In this document: positions 1 to 8,612 of the stretch, in pieces
Layout: every line of letters begins with the position of its first letter
Position numbering within the stretch: position 1 is the stretch's first letter
Source of the DNA: JANRKG01 sp033763635
GTDB lineage: Bacteria > Cyanobacteriota > Cyanobacteriia > GCF-001939115
Reading direction: 5' to 3'
Length of the DNA stretch: 25,687 nucleotides
Assembly (NCBI GenBank): GCA_033763635.1
Contig: JANRKG010000392.1
Span: 1-25,687 of the forward strand
Translations under genes and position numbers: made by a program
Notes under the pieces: generated by a model
Databases searched by the model: none
Told to the model about the DNA's origin: nothing
Seen by the model: only the letters and a program-made list of their open reading frames with translations

Positions 1-888
1 GCAGAGGAACGGGAACGATCTCAACAGGCGATCGGCAAACTTCTAATCGTAGGGAGCATTCCGGCTCTGGGCTTTCTGGCTGGGGTGAGTTTGCTGATCT
101 TCTTGATCTCTCAACGCCTGATGCGTGGGAAGGATGCGTTACTGGCTCGTCATGGAACCGATCGCTGGACAACTCCCTGGACGGGAGATACGGTCTGGCA
201 GGTTTTTGTCCTGGGCTTTTTCGTCATTGGACAGGTTTTTTTGCCTTCTTTGTTGTCTGGGCTGTTTCAGGTGCTTCGCATCAGCCCCACGAACTTTAAT
301 GAGCAAACCCGTGCTTTTTCCGTTCTCGCCAGTTATATTCTGCTGTCCTCCGGTGGGCTGTTCGTACTCTATCTGTCCCTGAAACCCTATTTTCCTTTGC
401 CAGAGGGTTGGTTTCAGTTTCGCTGGTGGGGGAGTTGGCTGGGGTGGGGATTTGGCGGATACTTTGCTGCCATTCCCCTGGTGATTGCGATTTCCCTGAT
501 TAATCAGCGACTCTGGCAGGGGCAGGGGGGGAGCAACCCCATTCTGCCGATCGCCCTGGAAGGAAAAGATAAAATTGCTTTAGCCGTGTTTTTTATCACC
601 GCTTCGATCGCCGCTCCCCTCTTCGAAGAATTCATGTTCCGGGGATTTCTGCTACCCTCCCTGACTCGGTATATGCCTGTAACAGCGGCGATCGTCCTCA
701 GTAGTTTTCTGTTTGCACTGGCCCACCTCAATCTGTCGGAAGTGTTGCCCCTGACCGTTTTGGGGATGGTGCTGGGAGTCGTCTATACTCGATCGCGCAA
801 CCTGCTGTCCTCCATGTTGCTGCATGGCCTGTGGAATAGTGGCACCCTGATCAGCCTGATTGTATTAGGGAGTGGATCGGGTTCCTGA
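1..888 (+). CDS. CPBP family intramembrane metalloprotease (5' truncated by window edge)
   Basis: The reading frame is open from base 1, so the gene begins upstream; 295 residues are visible. A GTG at 85 could be misread as the start, but the residues before it already form a hydrophobic helix in the same frame. Several membrane helices are predicted. The CPBP (CAAX protease and bacteriocin-processing, Abi) signature is complete: the EExxxR motif at 625-642 (EEFMFR), then an FALAHLN block near 715-735 and HGLWNS near 823-840. In this family the two Glu and the later His and Asn residues form a membrane-embedded glutamate protease site. Substrates are unknown for most cyanobacterial members. 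The gene is followed after about 90 bases by the copper ATPase on the same strand. Family assignment is firm; biological role is not. Confidence 0.88.
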   Translation, partial: AEERERSQQAIGKLLIVGSIPALGFLAGVSLLIFLISQRLMRGKDALLARHGTDRWTTPWTGDTVWQVFVLGFFVIGQVFLPSLLSGLFQVLRISPTNFNEQTRAFSVLASYILLSSGGLFVLYLSLKPYFPLPEGWFQFRWWGSWLGWGFGGYFAAIPLVIAISLINQRLWQGQGGSNPILPIALEGKDKIALAVFFITASIAAPLFEEFMFRGFLLPSLTRYMPVTAAIVLSSFLFALAHLNLSEVLPLTVLGMVLGVVYTRSRNLLSSMLLHGLWNSGTLISLIVLGSGSGS

Positions 889-893
889 AAATC

Positions 894-930
894 TGTTGAT
901 CCCGTTTATTTCCGGGGGATCAGCCCCCTT
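894..930 (+). terminator. Possible hairpin between protease gene and copper ATPase gene
   Basis: Just after the protease stop, GGGGG and CCCCC pair around a five-base spacer (ATCAG), and an alternative GATCCC/GGGGATC pairing overlaps it. A pyrimidine-rich stretch (TTCCTTTCG) follows instead of a clean T run. It could be a weak terminator or a leader structure for the ATPase gene. Confidence 0.3.
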
Positions 931-979
931 CCTTTCGACATCCGTTAGGATGATCGTCATTACCAAACCCTGTTTGACT

Positions 980-3370
980 ATGCAACTTTCCTCCAAACCC
1001 GCTGCGACGAATGCCTCCCCATCCCCTGCTACCATTACCTTAGATGTCACAGGGATGAAGTGTGCCGGATGCGTAAAAGCCGTAGAGGATCAACTGGGGC
1101 AGTTACCTGGAGTGGTAGCGGCATCGGTCAATCTGGTGACAGAAACGGCATTGGTCGAGTATCAGGTGGGGGTAGTAGATCCGGGAACGATGGCCCAAAC
1201 CCTGACCGAAGGCGGGTTTCCTTCTCAGGTTCGCCAATCTGAACGATCCGACAATGAAACCGATCCCCAACCCAATCCCCTGGAGGAACAGCGGCAACGG
1301 GAAGCCAAACGGCAGACGCAACGCCTCGTAATGGCTGCGATTCTGCTGTTTCTTTCCGCCTTGGGGCATTTAGGCCAGTGGGGTTGGATGAGTCTTCCGG
1401 GTCTCAGCAATATTTGGTTCCATGCAGGGCTGGCAACGATCGCCCTGATCGGTCCCGGTTTGCCGATTCTGGTGGACGGCTGGCGGGGTCTCAAACGAGG
1501 TAGCCCCAACATGAACACCCTGGTCAGCCTGGGGACGTTATCAGCCTACTGGGCCAGTGTTGCTGCGTTGCTGATTCCCCGGTTGGGTTGGGAATGTTTT
1601 TTTGATGAACCCGTGATGCTGGTGGGCTTTATCCTGTTGGGAAGACTGCTGGAACAACGGGCTAGAAATCGCGCGGTGGCATCTTTTCAGGCATTAGTCG
1701 CTTTACAACCACGAATCGCCCGTCGGGTGCAACCCCAAACGGACCCAACCACCTGGGACGAAACGGCAACTCAGGTGCCGATTGAACGGGTGCAGGTCGG
1801 GGAATGGCTCCAGGTGCTTCCCGGCGATCGCATTCCGGTAGATGGGTCGGTCGTAATGGGGCAAACCCTTGTGGACGAATCCATGTTGACTGGGGAATCA
1901 ATGCCCGTTCTGAAACGGACGGGGGATCTGGTGGCAGCGGGGACTCTGAATCAATCAGGGGCGATCGTCCTGCAAGCAACCCGCACGGGCAAGGATACAA
2001 CCCTGGCCCAGATCATTGCCCTGGTGGAAACGGCCCAGACTCGTAAAGCCCCCATTCAACATTTGGCAGACACGATCGCTGGGTATTTTGCCTATGGAGT
2101 GATGACGATCTCCACCCTCACCTTTGCCTTCTGGTACTGGGTGGGCACCTCCCTCTGGCCCCAGGTGTTAGAACCGATAGCGGGCATGGTGGGGCATGAC
2201 CATGGGATGGCGATGATGGAGTCTCCCGCCCTCCTGAGTTTAAAGTTGGCGATCGCTGTGATGGTGATCGCCTGTCCCTGTGCCTTAGGTTTGGCGACTC
2301 CTACAGCAATTTTGGTGGGGTCCAGTATGGGAGCAGAGCGGGGGCTACTGATTCGGGGTGGGGATGTGCTGGAAAAAATTCACGCTATCGATACGGTGGT
2401 GTTTGATAAAACAGGCACCCTCACCCAGGGAAACCCAGTGGTGACGGATTGCGTGAGCCTGAATCCCCAATTCTCCTCTGACCAACTTTTACAACTGGCA
2501 GCAACCGTCGAACAGGGCACCTGCCATCCCCTCGCGGAAGCCATTCAAACGAAGGCCCTTCAGCAAGGCTTATCCCTGTTACCCGCTTATGACTTTCAAA
2601 CTGAGCCTGGGTTGGGAGTGTCAGGAATCGTGCAGATGGACGATCGCCCCCAACGAGTGATTCTAGGCAACTCGGACTGGTTACACCAGCAGGAAATTAC
2701 TTTTGATTCGGATACTCAGAGTCAGGTGGAGTGGTTAGCCTCTGGAGGGAAGAGCCTGGTTTACGCAGCAATCGAGGGCCAGTTCATCGGTCTGCTAGCT
2801 GTCACCGATCCCCTGAAGCCTGATGCTCTGGAAACGGTGACAGGGTTACGGCAGATGGGGCTGCGGGTGATGCTGCTGACGGGCGATCGGCAAGCAGTGG
2901 CAATCCAGATTGGGAAATCCTTGAACCTAGCGCCCGATGATATTTTGGCGGAAGTTCGTCCTGAAGAGAAAGCCCAGACGATCGCCCGACTCCAATCCGC
3001 AGGTCATCGCATTGCCATGATTGGAGATGGCATTAACGATGCTCCGGCTCTGGCTCAGGCTGATGTGAGTTTGTCGTTCCATACGGGAACGGATGTGGCG
3101 ATCGAAACGGCAGAAGTGATTTTAATGCGCCATCCCCTGACGGATGTGCTGGCAGCGATCCGCCTCAGTCAAGCAACCTTCCAAAAAATTCGACAGAATC
3201 TATTCTGGGCCTTTGCCTACAATGTGATGGGAATTCCCGTCGCCGCCGGAGCTTTGCTACCTACAACGGGAATTATGCTCAGTCCAGCGGTGGCAGGGGC
3301 GTTGATGGCCTTTAGTTCTATCAGCGTTGTTTTGAATTCATTGCTGCTGCGCCGATCGTCGCAGGGCTAA
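980..3370 (+). CDS. ctaA: Copper-transporting P-type ATPase (CtaA-like, P1B)
   Basis: A heavy-metal ATPase of 796 residues that moves Cu(I) across a membrane using ATP. An N-terminal HMA domain carries GMKCAGC (Cys28, Cys31). It is followed by paired helices, the TGES actuator motif, the CPC ion-binding motif (Cys432-Pro-Cys434), the phosphorylated Asp476 in DKTGTLT, an HPL nucleotide-binding motif (CHPLAEA) and the hinge GDGINDAP. Cyanobacteria usually have two such pumps, CtaA (plasma membrane) and PacS (thylakoid), which supply plastocyanin and cytochrome oxidase; the MKCAGC form and GLLIRGGDVLE block remind me of CtaA, but PacS is not excluded. A short His/Met-rich segment (GHDHGMAMM) precedes the CPC helix. 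The start at ATG 980 is preferred; ATG 950 and GTG 872 (overlapping the upstream stop) are in frame. Confidence 0.9.
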   Translation: MQLSSKPAATNASPSPATITLDVTGMKCAGCVKAVEDQLGQLPGVVAASVNLVTETALVEYQVGVVDPGTMAQTLTEGGFPSQVRQSERSDNETDPQPNPLEEQRQREAKRQTQRLVMAAILLFLSALGHLGQWGWMSLPGLSNIWFHAGLATIALIGPGLPILVDGWRGLKRGSPNMNTLVSLGTLSAYWASVAALLIPRLGWECFFDEPVMLVGFILLGRLLEQRARNRAVASFQALVALQPRIARRVQPQTDPTTWDETATQVPIERVQVGEWLQVLPGDRIPVDGSVVMGQTLVDESMLTGESMPVLKRTGDLVAAGTLNQSGAIVLQATRTGKDTTLAQIIALVETAQTRKAPIQHLADTIAGYFAYGVMTISTLTFAFWYWVGTSLWPQVLEPIAGMVGHDHGMAMMESPALLSLKLAIAVMVIACPCALGLATPTAILVGSSMGAERGLLIRGGDVLEKIHAIDTVVFDKTGTLTQGNPVVTDCVSLNPQFSSDQLLQLAATVEQGTCHPLAEAIQTKALQQGLSLLPAYDFQTEPGLGVSGIVQMDDRPQRVILGNSDWLHQQEITFDSDTQSQVEWLASGGKSLVYAAIEGQFIGLLAVTDPLKPDALETVTGLRQMGLRVMLLTGDRQAVAIQIGKSLNLAPDDILAEVRPEEKAQTIARLQSAGHRIAMIGDGINDAPALAQADVSLSFHTGTDVAIETAEVILMRHPLTDVLAAIRLSQATFQKIRQNLFWAFAYNVMGIPVAAGALLPTTGIMLSPAVAGALMAFSSISVVLNSLLLRRSSQG

Positions 3371-3384
3371 CCCCCTCTCCAATC

Positions 3385-4395
3385 CTATTTCCCTAATTTC
3401 TTAACGGTTTTTTGGGCGAAGCGACTGACCTGGGTAAACAAACTGGGGGGCTTCAGAGTGGCTGGTTTGCGATCCGGTTCTTTTAAAAAGCGATAGTGCA
3501 AAAAGATTTCCTTGTAGCGAACCTCTACATCCTCTCCCTGGGAAAGCCTTGCAAAATCAGTGCTTGAGTATCCCATGTAATGAATGCGATGGATCGGCTT
3601 CAATTCCTGTTCGTTATAGAGGACGTGATCGATCTCCACAAAGGGATCGGCATTCGCGCAGTTGCCTGTCCGGTCCTTTCCATCCGGGCTGAGGGTGAAG
3701 TTGAAGAGGGGGCGATCGGCTCGTAATGTCATGTAATTAAACAAAAACGCATCATCCCACCATCCTTGACCATTCACCCAATCTGCTTCTCCTTGGTTCA
3801 CTAACCGATCTTGAAGGAGGGCCAGTTCGTCCGGTGCAAATAAGCCCCGCTTAGAACCCCAGAAGCTAGAGCAGTGTAGTTTGGGCCGAATGTCTGCCTC
3901 CGTAAAGAGTCCCGTTTTTTCAATCAAAGGGATATTCAAAGCTGCATTCGCAGTTGGCTTTTTAGGTTCCCAATCATCAAATACAAAGTCATAGGTATTT
4001 AACTTCTCCCACAGATTCTGGAGGGGCTTCATCGCCAAACTATCCCCATCAAAGAACACAAAGTGCTCAAAGGGACCATCAAAAGCCACAAACTTGCGAT
4101 GCAAGCTCCCGTTAGACCAGCGGGGATGGGCCAGTTGTGTGCGTTTCGCTTCTGAATGGGCACGGGCATACTGGCGGGCAAAGGCTTCCCAGCGATCAAT
4201 ACTTTCTTGATTCTCAAACAGGGTGACGTTAGGGCGCGACGCAATGCATTGTTTCACCCGATCGAGGCGATCGTTAAAGGGAATGACACAAATGGGAATC
4301 TCCGGACTGACATTGGCTTCAATGCTATTCAGCAATGCCACAAGTTGGTCGTAAACCACATCATTGGCAAGGGTATAAATTCCCACAGAGGTCAT
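3385..4395 (-). CDS. GT-A-like sugar transferase-like protein, cyanobacterial conserved family
   Basis: A soluble protein of 336 residues. The N-terminus (SVGIYTLANDVVYDQLVALL) and a DxD-type motif FFDGDSL (Asp116-Gly-Asp118) preceded by hydrophobic strand residues are what GT-A nucleotide-sugar transferases use to bind metal and UDP-sugar. The later part has Trp-rich acceptor-like segments (WVNGQGWWDDAFLFNYM). From memory it resembles the cyanobacterial family named after Npun_R2821/Npun_R2822; that match cannot be checked here. It lies 86 bases downstream of a GT-B glycosyltransferase on the same strand, so the two are probably co-transcribed and act on the same surface glycan. The tail-to-tail gap to the copper ATPase is 14 bases. 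Donor and acceptor are unknown. Confidence 0.75.
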   Translation of the reverse strand: MTSVGIYTLANDVVYDQLVALLNSIEANVSPEIPICVIPFNDRLDRVKQCIASRPNVTLFENQESIDRWEAFARQYARAHSEAKRTQLAHPRWSNGSLHRKFVAFDGPFEHFVFFDGDSLAMKPLQNLWEKLNTYDFVFDDWEPKKPTANAALNIPLIEKTGLFTEADIRPKLHCSSFWGSKRGLFAPDELALLQDRLVNQGEADWVNGQGWWDDAFLFNYMTLRADRPLFNFTLSPDGKDRTGNCANADPFVEIDHVLYNEQELKPIHRIHYMGYSSTDFARLSQGEDVEVRYKEIFLHYRFLKEPDRKPATLKPPSLFTQVSRFAQKTVKKLGK

Positions 4396-4481
4396 ACGCT
4401 CATCCCTAAGTGAATGGACTGTTAATTACCTGAAAAGACCCGGTTCGATCCCTAAAATGCCCCAAAGGTTGCCAAAACCTT

Positions 4482-5717
4482 CTAAGAACCCTGAGAAATG
4501 AGTTGGTTCACCCTCATCCCCACCGCATTCCAGGAATATTCCTGTTCCACCAGATCATAGGCAGCCTGGGCAAGCTTTTGCCCCAGGGCTGGATTTGCGA
4601 GGAGGGTGTCTAATGCACTCACCATGTCTTCAATATCATCACGAATGAGTAGATGCACTCCATCCACTACCTTCAACCCTTCAGCCCCCTTTGCGGTACT
4701 GATGACAGGGCAACCCGCTGCAAATGCCTCCAGAATTTTAAAGCGGGTGCCACTGCCCTCTCGGAGGGGCACTACCATTACCTGAGAGGCCGCCAGATAG
4801 GGTTTTACGTCGGGCACCGCCCCCGTAACCATAATATCCGTGTCTTGTTGAGCGGCATCCTTCATCCGCTGGGTGGGGGTACGGCCCACCAATAGGAGGC
4901 GGAGGTTGGGGTGACGCTGCTTAATTCGAGGATAGATTTCGTCCAGGAGCAAGTGAGCCGCCACCGTATTCGGGGCGTAGGACATTTGCCCTAAAAACAA
5001 CAGGTTGGGACCACCGGATTCTAAGCCAGCAGGGAGGGCACACTGCCCTGCACGAACAGCAGCATAGTTCGAAACATCAATTCCATTGGGGACGGTGGCG
5101 ATGGGTGTTAGAGGACTATAAAGTTGGTGCAGCAATACCGCATCTTCATCGCTGCATACCCAAATTTGTTGGACCTTTTGAGTCAAATCACGCTCGATCG
5201 TCTGCAAATGGGAGAGGAGTAACCTGGCCTTGCTCCGGGCTTTGATGCCACGAACAGAGCGAAAATTTTGTTCCCATAGGGAAAACTCTACATTGAGGTT
5301 ATCAAAAATGATCAGGGCTGGAAAATTGCGAAGGGTTTTGAGATAGGGGTAAAGCCAGACTTCCTCCAGCACTACACAGTCGGGTTGGAATTCCTGCATC
5401 AGGGTTGCCAGGGCTTCAGCACCCGCTTTAGCGTAGGCCCAGTCTGCATCGGGATGGCGATACGCATCCAGCCACCACAACCGCTTGTTGAATTGTTCCC
5501 AACCCGATCGCTGTTGCTTGACGTTCACATGCTTCCAAACCGCGATTCCAGGAAGGGAGGAATGGGTAGGAGTCCAATCCGCTGCCGTGAATAAAGCTAC
5601 TGGCCCGTACTTCATCATGAGATTGATGTTCTGCCAGCATCGTAGGGCTACCCCCCCTCGTGGTGGGTATGGGACTTCTTTTGATAGAAAAAGGGTTCGA
5701 GTAATCACTTGAGACAT
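4482..5717 (-). CDS. Glycosyltransferase, GT-B fold (GT4-like)
   Basis: This 411-residue protein has the two-domain layout of GT-B enzymes. The N-terminal domain opens with a glycine-containing loop (VPYPPRGGVALRC) typical of acceptor-side binding. The C-terminal domain has LLFLGQMSYAPN, a strand-turn LLLVGRTP, and the donor-binding block beginning at Glu320 (EGSGTRFKILEAF, then GCPVISTAKGAEG), where the second Glu of the E-x7-E motif contacts the nucleotide sugar. These features match family GT4 retaining transferases that build exopolysaccharide or lipid-linked glycans. No membrane segment is seen, so it would act at the inner membrane face or in the cytosol. Citramalate synthase lies 87 bases upstream on the same strand. 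No clear Shine-Dalgarno precedes the ATG. Confidence 0.85.
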   Translation of the reverse strand: MSQVITRTLFLSKEVPYPPRGGVALRCWQNINLMMKYGPVALFTAADWTPTHSSLPGIAVWKHVNVKQQRSGWEQFNKRLWWLDAYRHPDADWAYAKAGAEALATLMQEFQPDCVVLEEVWLYPYLKTLRNFPALIIFDNLNVEFSLWEQNFRSVRGIKARSKARLLLSHLQTIERDLTQKVQQIWVCSDEDAVLLHQLYSPLTPIATVPNGIDVSNYAAVRAGQCALPAGLESGGPNLLFLGQMSYAPNTVAAHLLLDEIYPRIKQRHPNLRLLLVGRTPTQRMKDAAQQDTDIMVTGAVPDVKPYLAASQVMVVPLREGSGTRFKILEAFAAGCPVISTAKGAEGLKVVDGVHLLIRDDIEDMVSALDTLLANPALGQKLAQAAYDLVEQEYSWNAVGMRVNQLISQGS

Positions 5718-5804
5718 TGGGAATTCAGTGAGATGAGGAGCTACCGAGTAGTGATTTACGACAGGCTATTTTTCTAATATCCAGCATTAAATCAGGATTT
5801 TGTT

Positions 5805-7484
5805 TTAAAGGGATTCTGCCGATCGCCCTACTAAAGATGTTTGGGGTGTTTGCAGGGGGCAGGAAAAGGCTTGGGGTTGCCTTTGTAGCAGAATTCCATA
5901 CTCCAATCCTTCCACGACGGCTCGATAGGAAGCTTCCAGAATGTTGGCAGAAACACCGACCGTCGTCCATCGCCGGACTCCATCGCTGGACTCTAGCAAC
6001 ACCCGTATCTTGGCAGAGGTGCCAGACGTACCATCCAGAATTCGCACTTTGTAATCCGTCAGGAAGAAGCGATCGATCTCTGGGTAGAAGTTCCCCAGGG
6101 CTTTCCGCAGGGCGCGATCGAGGGCAGAGACAGGCCCGTTCCCCTCAGCGGCTTCTAGAATGTCCTGCCCCTTGACTGCGAGTTTCACCGTTGCCAGGGA
6201 GTGACTTCGGAGGCGATCGGGTGCTTCCGTTGTATCGGTATGAACCTGGAACCCTTGTAATTCAAACAAGGGGTGCCGCCGACCCAGCACTTCCTGCATC
6301 AATAACTCAAAACTGGCCTCTGCCGCTTCAAATTGGTAGCCCTGGTTTTCCATCTCCTTCAATCGCTGGAGCATCTGGCGGCAGACCCCATCCCCCCGCT
6401 CCAGGTCAATTCCCATCTGGTGAGCTTTCGCCAGAATGTTACTGATGCCCGCCTGATCAGAAATCACAATCCGGCGGCGGTTCCCGACTTGTTCCGGTTG
6501 AATGTGTTCATAGGTAAGGGGATTCCGCTCGACGGCGCTCACGTGAATTCCTCCCTTATGGGCAAAGGCCGAGAGGCCCACAAAAGGGGCATGGTCATCT
6601 GGAGCCAGATTGACGATCTCACTCACATAGCGGCTGACATCAGTGAGCCGAGTCATTTGTTCAGGTTGAATGCAGGGATACCCCAATTTGAGTTGTAGAT
6701 TGGGAATCAGAGAGCAGAGATTCGCGTTCCCACAGCGTTCTCCGTAGCCATTGATCGTTCCCTGCACCATCGTGACCCCTTCCACCACTCCTGCCAATGC
6801 ATTGGCAACAGCCGTTTCCGAGTCGTTATGGGTGTGAATTCCCAGTTGAATGCAGTCATCGGGGTACAAGCTTTCCAGAAATTGCCGTACCTCTCGGACG
6901 ATCGTCGTAATTTCCTGGGGCAACGTGCCCCCGTTCGTATCGCAGAGAACGAGCCATTCTGCTCCAGCAACGATCGCGGTCTTCAGGGTTTCCAGGGCAT
7001 AGGTGGGATTATGCTTATAGCCATCAAACCAGTGTTCTGCATCGTAGATCACCCGTCGCCCCTGCGATCGGAGGTACTCTACGGTATCCTGAATCATTGC
7101 CAGGTTCTCTGCCAGAGAAGTTTTTAACCCCTCCGTTACATGAAAATCCCATGATTTTCCAAAAATGGTAATCCACCGAGTTCCCGCCTTGAGAATGGGC
7201 TGCAACATGGGGTCAGTGGCAGCGATTTTACCGGGGCGACGGGTGGAACAAAACGCGACCAATTCTGCCTGTTGTAAGGGTTCAAGCTGGAGTTGCAGAA
7301 AAAATTGCTCATCCTTGGGGTTCGCTCCTGGCCACCCCCCTTCAATAAACGGCACCCCTAACTGGTCTAACTGACGAGCAATCCGCAATTTATCTTCTAG
7401 CGAGATCGCTAACCCCTCCCGTTGGGCACCATCCCTTAGCGTTGTGTCATAGATCCAAATTTTAGGGGCAAGGTTAGCCATCAT
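5805..7484 (-). CDS. cimA: (R)-citramalate synthase
   Basis: A 559-residue member of the HMG-CoA lyase-like/isopropylmalate synthase superfamily. It condenses pyruvate with acetyl-CoA to (R)-citramalate, the entry to the threonine-independent isoleucine route used by many cyanobacteria. The catalytic TIM barrel starts with DTTLRDGAQREG (near residue 13) and has the metal-binding HTHND motif, the GTINGYGERCGN block and the HKGGIHVSAVERN flexible segment. A C-terminal LeuA-type allosteric domain (about residues 430-545) would bind isoleucine. Length and the REG variant after DGAQ separate it from 2-isopropylmalate synthase (DGEQ/DGEQSPG). Two adjacent ATG codons (7484, 7481) offer near-identical starts. 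An HLR1-like direct repeat lies 13 bases upstream of the start. Confidence 0.93.
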   Translation of the reverse strand: MMANLAPKIWIYDTTLRDGAQREGLAISLEDKLRIARQLDQLGVPFIEGGWPGANPKDEQFFLQLQLEPLQQAELVAFCSTRRPGKIAATDPMLQPILKAGTRWITIFGKSWDFHVTEGLKTSLAENLAMIQDTVEYLRSQGRRVIYDAEHWFDGYKHNPTYALETLKTAIVAGAEWLVLCDTNGGTLPQEITTIVREVRQFLESLYPDDCIQLGIHTHNDSETAVANALAGVVEGVTMVQGTINGYGERCGNANLCSLIPNLQLKLGYPCIQPEQMTRLTDVSRYVSEIVNLAPDDHAPFVGLSAFAHKGGIHVSAVERNPLTYEHIQPEQVGNRRRIVISDQAGISNILAKAHQMGIDLERGDGVCRQMLQRLKEMENQGYQFEAAEASFELLMQEVLGRRHPLFELQGFQVHTDTTEAPDRLRSHSLATVKLAVKGQDILEAAEGNGPVSALDRALRKALGNFYPEIDRFFLTDYKVRILDGTSGTSAKIRVLLESSDGVRRWTTVGVSANILEASYRAVVEGLEYGILLQRQPQAFSCPLQTPQTSLVGRSAESL

Positions 7485-7496
7485 AATGCATCACAA

Positions 7497-7514
7497 ACTG
7501 TAACGATGTGTAAC
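7497..7514 (-). promoter_or_regulatory. HLR1-like direct repeat just upstream of cimA
   Basis: On the minus strand the sequence is GTTACACA-TC-GTTACAGT. The HLR1 element bound by the response regulator RpaB is described as two (G/T)TTACA(T/A)(T/A) repeats two bases apart. Both GTTACA cores match exactly and each repeat differs once at position 7, giving 14 of 16. It sits 13 bases before the cimA start codon, where a bound protein would more likely block than activate transcription. Binding is inferred. Confidence 0.45.
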
Positions 7515-7570
7515 GATAAAAAGTACGACCCTCAGGCGATTTTTTGAAAAGAGTTTACCAATGAGCTACC

Positions 7571-7634
7571 CTTCGACTCCACTCAGGCCCACCGCTGGTT
7601 GAGCGAAGCCGAAACCAGCGAAGCCGAAACCAGC
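7571..7634. repeat. Dispersed cyanobacterial intergenic repeat with internal 15-bp tandem duplication
   Basis: The stretch starts with CTTCGACTCCACTCAG and continues into a GAGCGAAGCCGAAACC segment that can partly fold back on it. The unit GCGAAGCCGAAACCA occurs twice head to tail (7603-7617, 7618-7632). A CTGGTT/AACCAG pair (7595-7600, 7613-7618) forms a small internal hairpin. A related inverted repeat lies at 9816-9873. It is in the divergent spacer between cimA and the ferredoxin gene. Confidence 0.7.
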
Positions 7635-7704
7635 AGGGAAATTGTTTTCTGGAAATCTCCTAAGGGCGCACAGGTATCGATCGGCATTCTTCGGTTTACG
7701 AATT

Positions 7705-7730
7705 TGCCCATTCATCCTGCCCATTCACCC
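7705..7730. repeat. 13-bp tandem repeat upstream of ferredoxin gene
   Basis: Two head-to-tail copies of TGCCCATTCATCC/TGCCCATTCACCC with one difference. They end 24 bases before the ferredoxin ATG, inside the likely leader or promoter. Confidence 0.6.
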
Positions 7731-7753
7731 AGCCACTCAGTTCTAAAAACGCC

Positions 7754-8092
7754 ATGCCTCAAGTAACAGCCCAGGGAAAAACGTTCGAATGTCCATCCGG
7801 TGCAAATCTGCGTCAAGTTCTATTAGAGCAGGGAATTTCCCTGTACAACGGCAATTCAGCATTTATTAATTGTCATGGAATTGGTAGCTGCGGCACCTGT
7901 GCCGTGCAGGTTGAAGGAGAAGTGTCTGAAGCCAACTGGCGTGATCGTGCCCGTCGCTCCCTGCCACCTCACTCCCCCGATCGCCCGCTTCGGTTAGCCT
8001 GTCAGACGAAAGTGCTGGGAGATATCAAAGTTACCAAATTTGATGGATTTTGGGGGCAAGGGAATCAAACGGTGTGGACGGCAGAGGGCTAA
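7754..8092 (+). CDS. [2Fe-2S] ferredoxin family protein
   Basis: A 112-residue single-domain ferredoxin. The cluster ligands are visible: Cys40, Cys46 and Cys49 in INCHGIGSCGTC (C-x5-C-x2-C) and Cys83 in LACQTKV. The five-residue first spacing is the adrenodoxin/Fdx-type arrangement rather than the C-x4-C of photosynthetic PetF, so this is a specialised electron carrier and not the main photosystem I acceptor. The C-terminus (FDGFWGQGNQTVW) is a Trp-containing tail. It is first in a run of three same-strand genes ending with thiO; the next start is 18 bases downstream. No Shine-Dalgarno is evident before the ATG. The redox partner is unknown; glycine oxidase itself uses O2, so pairing with ThiO is only positional. 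Confidence 0.9.
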   Translation: MPQVTAQGKTFECPSGANLRQVLLEQGISLYNGNSAFINCHGIGSCGTCAVQVEGEVSEANWRDRARRSLPPHSPDRPLRLACQTKVLGDIKVTKFDGFWGQGNQTVWTAEG

Positions 8093-8110
8093 TCCGGCGA
8101 CAATGGAAGC

Positions 8111-8578
8111 ATGGCAAATCGGGAAAGGCGGAATCTGCGGAATTTAGTGCTCCAAAACCGGAACCAGCGTCTTGCGGCTCTCTGTGCCCTGGTTGCCTTT
8201 GCGATTGTCGTGGGGGCCACGATCGCCGCCCGTTTTAACATTCCCCGTCGCCCTGCTGTCACCCGTAGCCCAGTCCCGCCCACCAGTGTCGGGGTGAATC
8301 AATCCCCTGCAACCTTTCAACCTGTGTCGGAGGGGGTGAAACCGTTGGCGACGTTGGCAAATCAACAGTGGTTAGCCGTTAGTCGGAATGGCAGGCTTGC
8401 CCAGAGAAGCCGCAATACTACCAAGACTACCTCTCAGTCGGGGGGAACCCCTACCCTCACCAATTCATCGGGAAACTTTGCAACGGAATCGGGGAATGCT
8501 CCTGTCCTATCCCGCCGATCGTCGCTTCCTGCCCAGCGATCTCTGAATCAGAATGAGCCAATTCCGGGACGTTGGTAA
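8111..8578 (+). CDS. Small membrane-anchored protein of unknown function
   Basis: This 155-residue protein is not recognised. The N-terminus is basic (MANRERRNLRNLVLQNRNQR), followed by one hydrophobic helix at about residues 20-41 (LAALCALVAFAIVVGATIAA). The remainder is low-complexity, rich in Ser, Thr, Asn, Pro and Arg, and probably disordered. The positive-inside rule suggests a cytoplasmic N-terminus and a periplasmic tail. GGAAG lies seven bases before the ATG and supports this start. It is flanked by the ferredoxin gene (18 bases upstream) and thiO (34 bases downstream), a likely operon. It reads as a genuine gene because its frame fills the space exactly and its membrane topology is sensible. 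Confidence 0.65.
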   Translation: MANRERRNLRNLVLQNRNQRLAALCALVAFAIVVGATIAARFNIPRRPAVTRSPVPPTSVGVNQSPATFQPVSEGVKPLATLANQQWLAVSRNGRLAQRSRNTTKTTSQSGGTPTLTNSSGNFATESGNAPVLSRRSSLPAQRSLNQNEPIPGRW

Positions 8579-8612
8579 GCAAAACCTAACCCGGAATTTT
8601 TTATCGTTAGCT

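Noticed and set aside
872..979. Extended N-terminus of the copper ATPase from GTG 872
   Set aside because: It overlaps the protease stop codon and adds 36 residues unlike any HMA-domain start; ATG 980 or 950 fits better.
4396..4481. Possible tRNA-like GGTTCGATCC near 4441
   Set aside because: No acceptor, D or anticodon arms can be built around it.
7485..7753. Nitrogen-control (NtcA) site search, GTA-N8-TAC
   Set aside because: No instance was found here or upstream of gltA and hli, so NtcA control is not claimed.
8553..8612. Longer ThiO from ATG 8553
   Set aside because: It overlaps the upstream gene and moves the FAD motif 20 residues away from the N-terminus.
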